From Hymenobacter puniceus (GTDB lineage Bacteria > Bacteroidota > Bacteroidia > Cytophagales > Hymenobacteraceae), in the NCBI RefSeq assembly GCF_014333525.1, contig NZ_JACSCX010000014.1, positions 1 through 41,626 of the forward strand: DNA of 41,626 nucleotides. Direction: 5' to 3'. The translations under genes were made by a program, and so were the position numbers. Below, piece after piece: positions 1-7,024 of this stretch. The notes beneath the pieces are model-generated. The model did not search any database. It was not told the DNA's origin and saw only the letters and a list, made by a program, of their open reading frames with translations. Every line of letters starts with the position of its first letter. Positions within the stretch are counted from its first letter, which is position 1.

Positions 1-45
1 TCCGTAGTCATAAGCTGCGCTGCCCCTTCCGAGCGAAGCGGGCTG

Positions 46-76
46 CAAAGGTACAACGACCTTTTCGAAGTTGCAA
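46..76 (-). promoter_or_regulatory. Tandem promoter P3 (leftward, proximal to the edge)
   Basis: Minus strand TTG (76-74), 20 nt, then TACCTTTG (53-46), followed by CAGCCCGCTTC. Transcription would start near 40 and leave the window. Several stacked strong promoters with a conserved initial transcribed sequence are typical of rRNA or tRNA operons, but the driven gene is not visible, so that identity is inference. Confidence 0.75.
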
Positions 77-139
77 GTGACGCCAGAAGAAATTGTGTTT
101 TTCTGCGCCAACTTAGCCGCCTCCGGTTGAAGCGGGTTG

Positions 140-171
140 CAAAGGTAGCAACACTTTTTCTTCGTTTCCAA
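140..171 (-). promoter_or_regulatory. Tandem promoter P2 (leftward)
   Basis: Minus strand TTG (171-169), 21 nt, then TACCTTTG (147-140), followed by CAACCCGCTTC. The surrounding roughly 90 bp resembles the P1 and P3 units, including a shared CAGAAAAA...TTCTG segment, so this looks like a duplicated promoter cassette. Confidence 0.75.
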
Positions 172-228
172 GTTCCAGCAGAACTTATTTTTCTGCCCCG
201 GGCCGGCCGGAACCGGTGAAGCGGGCTG

Positions 229-260
229 CAAAGGTAAGTGAACTTCCCCGGGATTTGCAA
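229..260 (-). promoter_or_regulatory. Tandem promoter P1 (leftward)
   Basis: Minus strand TTG (260-258), 21 nt, then TACCTTTG (236-229). It is followed by CAGCCCGCTTC, which recurs with at most one change after the next two promoters. The run of seven A at 264-270 (T on the coding side) just upstream could be an UP-like element. Confidence 0.75.
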
Positions 261-329
261 CCGCAAAAAAACATTCTTTCAGCGCTGGCCGTAGGGCCCT
301 TTCCCGTACCGCGTTTCGGATTGGGAGTG

Positions 330-360
330 CAAAAGTAGTAGCCCATTGCTCCTTATGCAA
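330..360 (-). promoter_or_regulatory. Tandem promoter P0 (leftward, distal)
   Basis: On the minus strand a TTG at 360-358 is followed by 20 nt and TACTTTTG (337-330). This matches the Bacteroidota primary sigma consensus TTG-N19..21-TAnnTTTG. It is the farthest upstream of four similar promoters pointing off the left edge. Confidence 0.6.
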
Positions 361-465
361 GCCCGGAGCGAAGAAAGTTTAAGGTAAAGCCTACAGCTTC
401 CTTTTTAGGCAGCTGATGTGTAACTACTTATCAGCTATTGAAGGTTCAAATGAAAATAAAAAAGT

Positions 466-1794
466 TTACCTGATCGGCTCCAACTTGAAAAACTCAGATA
501 AATCAGGCGCAAACTCATGTGGGCGGTGGGCCTCGTACTGCAGTACTTGTTGGCCTAGCTTTTCCAGAAAAGGCAAGCCGATGGTTGTATAATCGTAGGC
601 ACCGTCGTTGATAATGCCATCTTGATTGACGTAGAGGACGGCGCTCAGCAGAAATTCAGTTTGAGTAGCGGCGTCGGCGAAGTAGGCGACGTCGGATAAG
701 TACCCGTGTGACATGCCAACCACATTATAGATATGCAGCGAGGGACGTGTTTCTGCTTGTGGGCGGCAACCATAGTATAGGTACTTCTTATAAGCATCGA
801 AATATTGACTAGCAGTATATGGCTTGTAGCCTGAGCCGTGTGGTGTGTGATGCAGATAATAGCGCAGGAAGGAATAATCGTCGGGAGTTAGCTGGAATTG
901 TTGGGAGACGGGTATGGCTTGCGGGAAGATGATGGCTTTTAGCATATCGGTAATATGCCGCAGCGAGAGATAATTGGCGGTAGTGAAGTCGAATGGCTGC
1001 AAAACGATACGTCCTTCGGCCTGATGTGCTCTGCCTTTGGTGATGCGCCCTAACGGGTGGTTGAATGGAATTGGATTGGTAGCGGCGGGTTGCTGGTGGA
1101 GCAATGCTCCGCTTGGTGTGAAAAAGTCAATCGGGTTGGTGTGGCGGTTGGCTTCCGGGTTGCAGGGAGCGAAACGGCGCACGATACGGGTATCAGCGTA
1201 GCCTAGCTGCGCCAGACGTTCGTTGAGGGGCCGCTGGCCCAGAAATTCATACAGCCGGTTGTAGGCGTTGTTGTCGCTGACGAGCAGCATCCGTTTGATA
1301 TAGTTGCCTACGGTATTGAGACGGTCGGGATCGGCGGCGGGGTTGTAGGGAGCGGCGGTCTGGCAGCGGAAGGCGGTGCGGGTGGCCATCGGACTGTGCC
1401 GGGTGAGGCCTGGCTTAGCCAGTTGGTTGAGCTTTTCGAGCGCCAGCGCAGCCGTGGGCAGCTTTACGAGACTGGCCGGATTGAAATATCGGTGGGCATC
1501 AACCTGGAAGTTGTGCTGGACGAAATGTGGCTGGTTATACTCGTCGCGGTTGATCTGGGTATAAATAATCTGTAGCTCATATTCGTGGGGGTTATCGGCA
1601 ATGCGGGCTAGCTGGGGGTCAGTATGCAGCAGGCTGTCGAGTAATGGGCTGTTAGCAGTCTGCTGGGTGGTTGAGTGGGGCGCAACATAGCTCGGTATGT
1701 CTATGGCGGATTGCCCCGTCGCAAGGCATGGTAGCGCCAGCCAGTGCAGTAGCATACCGAACCGGAGTATACCTATTATATAAGAGTGGCTCAT
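466..1794 (-). CDS. Serine hydrolase, class A beta-lactamase-like fold
   Basis: 442-residue protein with an N-terminal hydrophobic stretch (about residues 5-26) that looks like a Sec signal peptide, so it is probably periplasmic. The active-site signature S108-L-V-K111 (SxxK) is followed by S173-D-N175 (SDN), in the order and spacing of class A beta-lactamases and related serine hydrolases. The third motif, normally K-[ST]-G or in related Bacteroidota proteins K-[VI]-G, reads N-V-V-G at 357-360, so its lysine appears to be replaced by valine. A substrate cannot be assigned; a role in peptidoglycan or small-ester hydrolysis is possible, and there is no evidence that it confers antibiotic resistance. 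It is transcribed leftward; its stop lies about 100 bp from the distal tandem promoter, which points the same way. Confidence 0.8.
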   Translation of the reverse strand: MSHSYIIGILRFGMLLHWLALPCLATGQSAIDIPSYVAPHSTTQQTANSPLLDSLLHTDPQLARIADNPHEYELQIIYTQINRDEYNQPHFVQHNFQVDAHRYFNPASLVKLPTAALALEKLNQLAKPGLTRHSPMATRTAFRCQTAAPYNPAADPDRLNTVGNYIKRMLLVSDNNAYNRLYEFLGQRPLNERLAQLGYADTRIVRRFAPCNPEANRHTNPIDFFTPSGALLHQQPAATNPIPFNHPLGRITKGRAHQAEGRIVLQPFDFTTANYLSLRHITDMLKAIIFPQAIPVSQQFQLTPDDYSFLRYYLHHTPHGSGYKPYTASQYFDAYKKYLYYGCRPQAETRPSLHIYNVVGMSHGYLSDVAYFADAATQTEFLLSAVLYVNQDGIINDGAYDYTTIGLPFLEKLGQQVLQYEAHRPHEFAPDLSEFFKLEPIR

Positions 1795-1938
1795 ATTCGA
1801 AAATTACGCAATCAACAAGCGAGACATTGATTGAGCGGAAACACACTATACAGATAAGCAGGCTTCTTTTCTCCTACCCCAGGTAAGTTGATAATGGAGA
1901 GCCTGCCGGTAGACTTGGGATTGTACCTACCAACGAAA

Positions 1939-1964
1939 CAAGCCACAGCATCGGCCGTGGCTTG
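1939..1964. terminator. GC-rich hairpin, terminator-like
   Basis: CAAGCCAC (1939-1946) pairs with GTGGCTTG (1957-1964) around a loop that can pair further. It lies downstream of the lipoprotein gene that ends at 2007. There is no clear T run, so it could be a weak terminator or a plain 3' hairpin. Confidence 0.4.
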
Positions 1965-2006
1965 CTCGGAAAGAATATTCGGCGGCGGATTCCTGATACC
2001 CGCAGG

Positions 2007-3230
2007 CTATAGCATTGTTTTGCGGCGGGCCAGCAGCAGGTTGGAATCGTTCTGTCGCCAGTTGTAGCCGGTACCGAAGGGCAAGGGGCGTGGCCGGTTG
2101 GCGGTATCGGTATACACCGTGGTCAGTTCGGGCTGGTAGTGTCTGGCAAACAGGCTGATAGGTCGCTTATAGGCACCGTAGTACGTAAGGTGCCAATCAG
2201 TGGGGCGGATATATTTCATGGCGATACCTGAGTCGTCTTGGAGTAGATAATTGCTGCGCGTGAGAATAAGGTTGCGGATTTCGCTGAAGTAGGGCTTGTG
2301 CATGAGGTAAGTGGCCGATTTCACGTAGGTGGTCAGCGGCCCCAGGCTGGACACGTATTTCACTATGGCTTTCTTGTTGGTCCCCATTTTCCAGTCGCTG
2401 ATGTCGGCAGAGAAGTACTGCGCCTTCTGCAGCCTGCCGGACGCACTAAGCATGGCTAGCTCGACGCCGGGAATAACGTTGGGCCCAGGACGGCGCCTAC
2501 TACTACTACTATCGGCGGGAGCCAGTTGGCCATCGGTGGAAAGCTGCACGTATTTTACTTCCTGAATCTGGTGGCCGGTTCGGGCGGCGAACAGCATCAT
2601 CAGCGGGAGGGCACCATCCAACTCCACGGACTTAAGATCGACAGCCATGTCGTTGGTGCGAAAGAAGCTGAAGTTCAGCACTGACCACAATGACGCCTTA
2701 AGGGCCGGAAACAGCTTGGGGTTACTGAGCGTGGTGCGACCGGGCACAGATCCTACTGGCTCCAGCCCTACCAGCACGTAGGTGCTGCTTTCCGGAAACA
2801 TCGTCACGACGTTGAGCAAATCAGGACCACTGAATGGATAAAATACGGTAGGGCTGGCTGCCCGGACCGAATCCAGCTCCGTAGCAGCCCATTGCTCTAT
2901 TTTGGTGGTGCGCGTGGCGTGGTAGCTGGTCCAGCTTTTGTCGGCGTCGGTGGCGAAAGCCTGCCACGCGGGAAGCTCCATCAGCTGCTGCAAGTCGCTT
3001 TTGCGGCTTACTAACTGGCCGGCAAGATAAGCGGCTACATCGTGCACGTAAACCGTATCGGGGCGCGGGGCGGCAGGTGCTGATGCAGTTGCTACGGCTG
3101 TATCGGGGCGAGGTAGTGCAGGAGCTGCGGATTCAACAGACGTTTTCTTCTGGTCAGAGCAGGCACCCAGAACCAGCAGCGCGGCAGGCAACGCGGCAGG
3201 CAATAGGAGCCGGTAGGCAGAGATTTGCAT
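2007..3230 (-). CDS. Hypothetical lipoprotein
   Basis: About 407 residues from the ATG at 3230; a start 10 codons earlier is also open but would put extra residues before the signal peptide. Residues 1-24 form a lipoprotein signal with lipobox L-G-A-C24. A Pro/Ala/Ser-rich linker (about residues 28-60) leads to a globular region of mixed composition that I do not recognise. A basic S-S-S-R-R-R-P segment lies near the middle. No catalytic motif was found. It is expected to be membrane-anchored and exposed to the periplasm or surface. It stands alone between a serine hydrolase and a GNAT gene, all leftward; the gaps are too large to prove an operon. Confidence 0.7.
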   Translation of the reverse strand: MQISAYRLLLPAALPAALLVLGACSDQKKTSVESAAPALPRPDTAVATASAPAAPRPDTVYVHDVAAYLAGQLVSRKSDLQQLMELPAWQAFATDADKSWTSYHATRTTKIEQWAATELDSVRAASPTVFYPFSGPDLLNVVTMFPESSTYVLVGLEPVGSVPGRTTLSNPKLFPALKASLWSVLNFSFFRTNDMAVDLKSVELDGALPLMMLFAARTGHQIQEVKYVQLSTDGQLAPADSSSSRRRPGPNVIPGVELAMLSASGRLQKAQYFSADISDWKMGTNKKAIVKYVSSLGPLTTYVKSATYLMHKPYFSEIRNLILTRSNYLLQDDSGIAMKYIRPTDWHLTYYGAYKRPISLFARHYQPELTTVYTDTANRPRPLPFGTGYNWRQNDSNLLLARRKTML

Positions 3231-3343
3231 GAAAAGCGTTGGGAATGAGAAGAGCGTCAAGATACGGTGTTGGTGTGTTTCAGAGGAAGGTGTTGCGCTA
3301 TCATTGCCCGAGCACCACGAACACCGGCACCTAGTTTACTGCT

Positions 3344-3802
3344 TTAGTTGGCCGTTTCGGCGCCGTAGGGGTTGTGCTTGCGGATTTCCATGAACCGCTC
3401 GGGAACTGCTAACGGAGCGAAACCGAATTGCTCGTACAGCCCATGGGCATCGAGGGTAGCCAGCATCCGGCGCCGCAGGTTTTGTAGTTGCGGATGCGCC
3501 CACACCACTTCCATCAGCCACTTCGACAACCCCTTGCCTTGATAGGCAGGCAGCACGAATACGTCGCAGAGCCAGGCAAATGTGGCATAATCGGTGACGA
3601 CGCGCGCAAAGCCTGCCAGCTGGCCCTCAGGAGAGTAAAGCCCGAACGGAAGTGAGTTGGCTATGGCCTGCTTTACGGTTTCAATAGGAATGCCTTTGGC
3701 CCAGTAAGACTCGAGGCTTAGGTAAGCATGAATGCCGACTAGGTCGAGACGGGCAGGGTCGGTGCTGATGGTGAAGCCGCTGGGATGAATAAGGCTTGGC
3801 AT
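3344..3802 (-). CDS. GNAT family N-acetyltransferase
   Basis: 152 residues from the ATG at 3802. A longer reading from 3868 would run through the promoter-like CAAAGCTA at 3866-3873, so the shorter start is preferred. The core has the GNAT pattern: strand 4 W-L-C-D-V-F-V-L-P, then the acetyl-CoA pyrophosphate-binding loop Y-Q-G-K-G-L-S (Q/RxxGxG/A type), and a C-terminal Y-E-Q-F-G-F segment typical of the final strands. It should transfer an acetyl group from acetyl-CoA to an unknown amine. Cytoplasmic. It is divergent from the sugar dehydrogenase gene. Confidence 0.85.
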   Translation of the reverse strand: MPSLIHPSGFTISTDPARLDLVGIHAYLSLESYWAKGIPIETVKQAIANSLPFGLYSPEGQLAGFARVVTDYATFAWLCDVFVLPAYQGKGLSKWLMEVVWAHPQLQNLRRRMLATLDAHGLYEQFGFAPLAVPERFMEIRKHNPYGAETAN

Positions 3803-3865
3803 AACTGAAAGGCATTGTCTGTGAACAATTTGCTTGTTCGTATATTCACTACCAAGCAACGTGGC

Positions 3866-3873
3866 CAAAGCTA
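3866..3873 (-). promoter_or_regulatory. -7 element TAGCTTTG for the GNAT gene
   Basis: The minus strand reads TAGCTTTG, matching TAnnTTTG, about 64 nt upstream of the GNAT start at 3802. No convincing -33 TTG at the standard distance was found. Confidence 0.4.
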
Positions 3874-3948
3874 CAAACCGGCCGCCAACCTATGGGCAGG
3901 TCCGGCAGGCAGCAGGACACCCCTATTTCTCACCCTATCAGTTTTCCC

Positions 3949-5349
3949 ATGAAACGTATTCCTACTCTCCTGCTGCTGGCCGGTTTAGCGACTCCGGCCT
4001 GCGCTCAGCAGAATCCGCCACTGGCAACCTATACGGTGGGCACCACTACGCTCACGCTGTCGGCTGTTGCCAACAACCTGAATACGCCCTGGGAACTGCT
4101 GTGGGGCCCGGATAATTTCCTGTGGATGACGGAGCGCGGCGGCCGTATCAGCCGCATAAACCCTACCACCGGCCAGGTAGTGCCGCTGCTGACCGTGGCC
4201 GACGTAACGGAAACCGGCGAAAGTGGCCTGCTGGGTATGGCGCTACACCCCGACTTCACGACTTCGCCTTTCGTGTACATCGTGTACAACTACACCGACG
4301 CCGGGGCTCTTAAGGAGAAGCTAGTGCGCTACACGTATTCGGCTACGGCAGGCACCCTGAGTAGCCCGCTGATACTGCTAGGCAACATTCCGGCCGCGAC
4401 TACGCACAGTGGCTCACGCCTGCTCATCCTGCCCGACCGTACCCTGCTCATGACCACCGGCGACGCACAGCAACTACCTGAAGCCCAGAATAGAGCTTCG
4501 CTGAATGGCAAAGTACTGCGCCTAAACCTTGATGGCAGCGTACCGGCCACTAACCCTACGGCGGGCAGCCTGGTGTACACGCTGGGCCACCGCAACCCGC
4601 AGGGGCTTGCAAGGGCAGCTTCAGGCCGGCTCTACAGCTCGGAGCACGGCCCCAACAACGACGACGAGGTGAACCTGATTGAGCCGGGCCGCAATTATGG
4701 CTGGCCAAATGTGGAGGGTTTCTGCAATCTGCCCGCCGAGCAGACATTCTGCAGCGCCAACAACGTGCGCGAGCCACTGACAGCTTACACGCCGACGATT
4801 GCCGTAGCCGGCCTCACGGCATATAATAGCCCCGCCATTCCGCAATGGGCCAACTCCCTGCTGATGGTAAGCCTGAAAGCCGGCAAGCTTACCGCTATAC
4901 AGCTCAATGCGGCCGGCGACCAGGTAACCAGCCAAGCCGACTTATGGAGCGGTACCTACGGACGCCTGCGGGCCATTTGTGTGTCGCCGCAGGGCAAGGT
5001 ATACCTGACCACCAGCAACCGCGACGGCCGCGCCACGCCCGGCGCCACCGATGACCGGCTGCTGGTACTGGAAAATCGGGCTTTCACGCCTAGTTCCACT
5101 CGCAATGCCCAGTCGGCGGCGCTGAGTGTGTGGCCGAACCCAGCCGCACGAACTGCTACTGTACGGCTGCCTGCACCGGCCAGTGCAGCTCTCACCTTAC
5201 ATGACGCAGTAGGGCGCCTCACTCAAACGCTCCCTATGGCGGGCCGCTCGGAACTGGTGTTGGACCTGAGCCGCCTCGCGCCGGGTGTATATACCGTTCG
5301 GACGCAGCTAGATGGTACGCCAGTGCAGCGGAAGTTATTGGTAGAATAG
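3949..5349 (+). CDS. PQQ-dependent sugar dehydrogenase-like protein with T9SS sorting domain
   Basis: 466 residues from the ATG at 3949, chosen because M-K-R-I-P-T-L-L starts a standard Sec signal peptide ending near A-C-A-Q. The body matches the six-bladed glucose/sorbosone dehydrogenase propeller: N-T-P-W-E-L near the start, E-S-G-L-L-G-M-A-L-H-P-D-F, G-H-R-N-P-Q-G-L and E-H-G-P-N-N-D-D-E-V-N are family signatures for PQQ and calcium binding. The last 75 or so residues begin S-V-W-P-N-P and end G-V-Y-T-V-R...K-L-L-V-E, a Por/type IX secretion C-terminal sorting domain. The protein should therefore cross the outer membrane and act outside the cell or on its surface, oxidising an aldose or similar sugar. 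Substrate is unknown. A strong terminator follows. Confidence 0.88.
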   Translation: MKRIPTLLLLAGLATPACAQQNPPLATYTVGTTTLTLSAVANNLNTPWELLWGPDNFLWMTERGGRISRINPTTGQVVPLLTVADVTETGESGLLGMALHPDFTTSPFVYIVYNYTDAGALKEKLVRYTYSATAGTLSSPLILLGNIPAATTHSGSRLLILPDRTLLMTTGDAQQLPEAQNRASLNGKVLRLNLDGSVPATNPTAGSLVYTLGHRNPQGLARAASGRLYSSEHGPNNDDEVNLIEPGRNYGWPNVEGFCNLPAEQTFCSANNVREPLTAYTPTIAVAGLTAYNSPAIPQWANSLLMVSLKAGKLTAIQLNAAGDQVTSQADLWSGTYGRLRAICVSPQGKVYLTTSNRDGRATPGATDDRLLVLENRAFTPSSTRNAQSAALSVWPNPAARTATVRLPAPASAALTLHDAVGRLTQTLPMAGRSELVLDLSRLAPGVYTVRTQLDGTPVQRKLLVE

Positions 5350-5361
5350 CACCTGCTGTTG

Positions 5362-5406
5362 AAAGCCGGCCACTGTCTTCTTCCTAAAGATGGTGGCCGG
5401 CTTTTT
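5362..5406 (+). terminator. Rho-independent terminator of the sugar dehydrogenase gene
   Basis: Arms 5362-5373 (AAAGCCGGCCAC) and 5393-5404 (GTGGCCGGCTTT) form a perfect 12-bp stem, followed by T residues to 5406. Confidence 0.85.
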
Positions 5407-5507
5407 CGCGTTTAAAGAGTGGTTGTATTTGATAAAACCTATTTAGGCACGACACTTCTGAAAACCTTTTCTGAGTGAAACCGGTATTCATGGTGTCTTT
5501 AAAAATA

Positions 5508-5527
5508 TTTTTAGACAAGTCTAAAAA
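5508..5527. promoter_or_regulatory. DtxR/MntR-like operator upstream of mntH
   Basis: Perfect palindrome TTTTTAGAC-AA-GTCTAAAAA, 9-bp arms with a 2-bp centre. It ends 2 bp before the -7 element at 5530-5537, so a bound repressor would cover the promoter. The shape TTTAGnnnnnnCTAAA resembles operators of metal-responsive DtxR/MntR regulators, which fits a manganese/iron transporter gene. A closely similar site lies at 6980-6997. Confidence 0.75.
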
Positions 5528-5529
5528 CG

Positions 5530-5537
5530 TATATTTG
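5530..5537 (+). promoter_or_regulatory. -7 element TATATTTG of mntH
   Basis: TATATTTG fits TAnnTTTG and lies 23 nt before the ATG at 5560, giving a very short leader. The palindromic operator is immediately upstream and occupies the -33 to -10 zone. Confidence 0.65.
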
Positions 5538-5559
5538 CGTCTCATTACCTCCGTACCTT

Positions 5560-6930
5560 ATGCCTACAACAGTACAGCCTACGCCCGTGCGAGAAATGCC
5601 CCCCGCGGCGGAAACCGGCTGGCGGCGGGCCCGCACGTCTTTGTCTTTGAGCGAAGTTCACGGGAGCATTAAGGTGCCAGCCCTCAGTGCTTCGTTTTGG
5701 CGCAAAATGCGGGCGTTTTGGGGACCAGGACTGATGGTGGCCGTAGGCTACATGGACCCCGGAAACTGGGCTACCGACATTGCCGGCGGCTCGCAGTTTG
5801 GCTACACACTGTTGTCGGTTATCTTGGTTTCCAACCTGTTTGCGATGCTGCTGCAGCATCTGTCGGCTAAGCTCGGCATCGTGACCGGGCGCGACCTAGC
5901 GCAGGCCTGCCGCGACCATTACTCCAAGCCGGTGGCCATGGTGCTGTGGTTTCTGTGCGAAGTAGCCATTGCTGCCTGCGACCTGGCCGAAGTCATCGGC
6001 TCGGCCATTGCCCTAAATTTGCTGTTTGGGCTGCCGCTGCCCTGGGGCGTGGTGCTCACCATCCTGGATGTGCTGGTGGTGCTGATGTTCCAGAGCCGGG
6101 GCTTCCGTGTGATTGAAAGCATCATTGCAGGCCTCACGGTGGTAATTTTTGGGTGCTTCCTGTACGAAATCATTGTATCAAACCCTGATTATTTCGGCAT
6201 TCTGGGCGGATTGGTACCGCAGCCACAAGTCGTGACCAATCCCAAGATGCTTTATATAGCCATCGGGATTCTGGGCGCCACCGTCATGCCGCACAACCTG
6301 TACCTGCATTCCAGCATCGTGCAGACGCGCGCTATCGAGCAAACTGAGCCCGGCAAGCGCATGGCCATCAAGTTTGCTACTATCGACTCGACGGTAGCGC
6401 TGTTTCTGGCGTTTTTCGTGAATGCGGCCATTCTCATTACTTCAGCAGCTGCCTTTCACCGCAATGGCCTGCAGGACGTGGCCGACATCGGTGACGCGCA
6501 CAAGCTGCTGGCACCAGTACTCGGTGCAGGGGCAGCCAGTGTGGTGTTTGCAGTGGCACTGCTGGCTTCGGGCCAGAACTCTACGCTTACGGGCACGCTG
6601 GCCGGCCAGATTGTGATGGAAGGCTTTCTGGATATCAAGCTGCGTCCCTGGCTGCGGCGCCTCATTACACGGGGCATTGCCGTGGTGCCAGCCCTCATCG
6701 TCACGATTATCTACGGCGAGAAAGGCACCGGCGAACTGCTGGTGTTGAGTCAGGTGATTCTGAGTTTGCAGCTGAGCTTTGCCGTGGTGCCGCTGGTGCT
6801 GTTTACGAGCAGCAAGGCCAAAATGGGCGTGTTCGTGAACCGGCCTTGGGTTCAGGTAGCTGCGTGGATTGTGTCAGGTATTATCATCGTGCTAAACGCC
6901 TACTTGCTCTACAAAACCTTTTTCGGGTAA
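5560..6930 (+). CDS. mntH: Nramp family divalent metal transporter
   Basis: 456-residue inner-membrane protein, proton-coupled importer of Mn(II) and possibly Fe(II). After a soluble N-terminus of about 50 residues comes the TM1 signature D66-P-G-N69, and TM6 carries A240-T-V-M243-P-H245; these unwound segments supply the metal ligands (Asp, Asn, Met) in Nramp structures. About eleven hydrophobic helices follow, and the length is normal. The start at 5560 is supported by the -7 element 23 nt upstream. The perfect DtxR/MntR-like palindrome at 5508-5527 predicts repression when metal is plentiful. The downstream TonB receptor has a related site but is separated by a terminator, so the two are co-regulated units rather than one transcript. 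Confidence 0.93.
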   Translation: MPTTVQPTPVREMPPAAETGWRRARTSLSLSEVHGSIKVPALSASFWRKMRAFWGPGLMVAVGYMDPGNWATDIAGGSQFGYTLLSVILVSNLFAMLLQHLSAKLGIVTGRDLAQACRDHYSKPVAMVLWFLCEVAIAACDLAEVIGSAIALNLLFGLPLPWGVVLTILDVLVVLMFQSRGFRVIESIIAGLTVVIFGCFLYEIIVSNPDYFGILGGLVPQPQVVTNPKMLYIAIGILGATVMPHNLYLHSSIVQTRAIEQTEPGKRMAIKFATIDSTVALFLAFFVNAAILITSAAAFHRNGLQDVADIGDAHKLLAPVLGAGAASVVFAVALLASGQNSTLTGTLAGQIVMEGFLDIKLRPWLRRLITRGIAVVPALIVTIIYGEKGTGELLVLSQVILSLQLSFAVVPLVLFTSSKAKMGVFVNRPWVQVAAWIVSGIIIVLNAYLLYKTFFG

Positions 6931-6931
6931 C

Positions 6932-6969
6932 AAAAAGCGCGGCTGCCAGCTAGGCTCCGCGCTTTTTTT
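6932..6969 (+). terminator. Terminator after mntH
   Basis: AAAAAGCGCGG (6932-6942) pairs with CCGCGCTTTTT (6957-6967) and is followed by more T. It separates mntH from the receptor gene. Confidence 0.85.
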
Positions 6970-6979
6970 GCGCATAAAG

Positions 6980-6997
6980 TTTTAGCATAGTCTAAAA
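6980..6997. promoter_or_regulatory. Second DtxR/MntR-like operator, upstream of the TonB receptor
   Basis: TTTTAGCATAGTCTAAAA matches the inner 18 bp of the mntH palindrome at 15 of 18 positions and keeps the outer TTTTAG and GTCTAAAA. It lies 27 nt before the receptor ATG at 7025. No clear TAnnTTTG element was found, so the promoter itself is not resolved. Confidence 0.6.
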
Positions 6998-7024
6998 AAT
7001 AAATAACCATTCAGCTAAAAACAC

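Noticed and set aside
1..465. rRNA or tRNA gene inside the window
   Set aside because: No rRNA or tRNA sequence was recognised; only promoters. The gene they serve lies outside.
5475..5672. Short ORF starting upstream of mntH
   Set aside because: It runs through the operator and promoter and out of frame into mntH; it has no start signal of its own.
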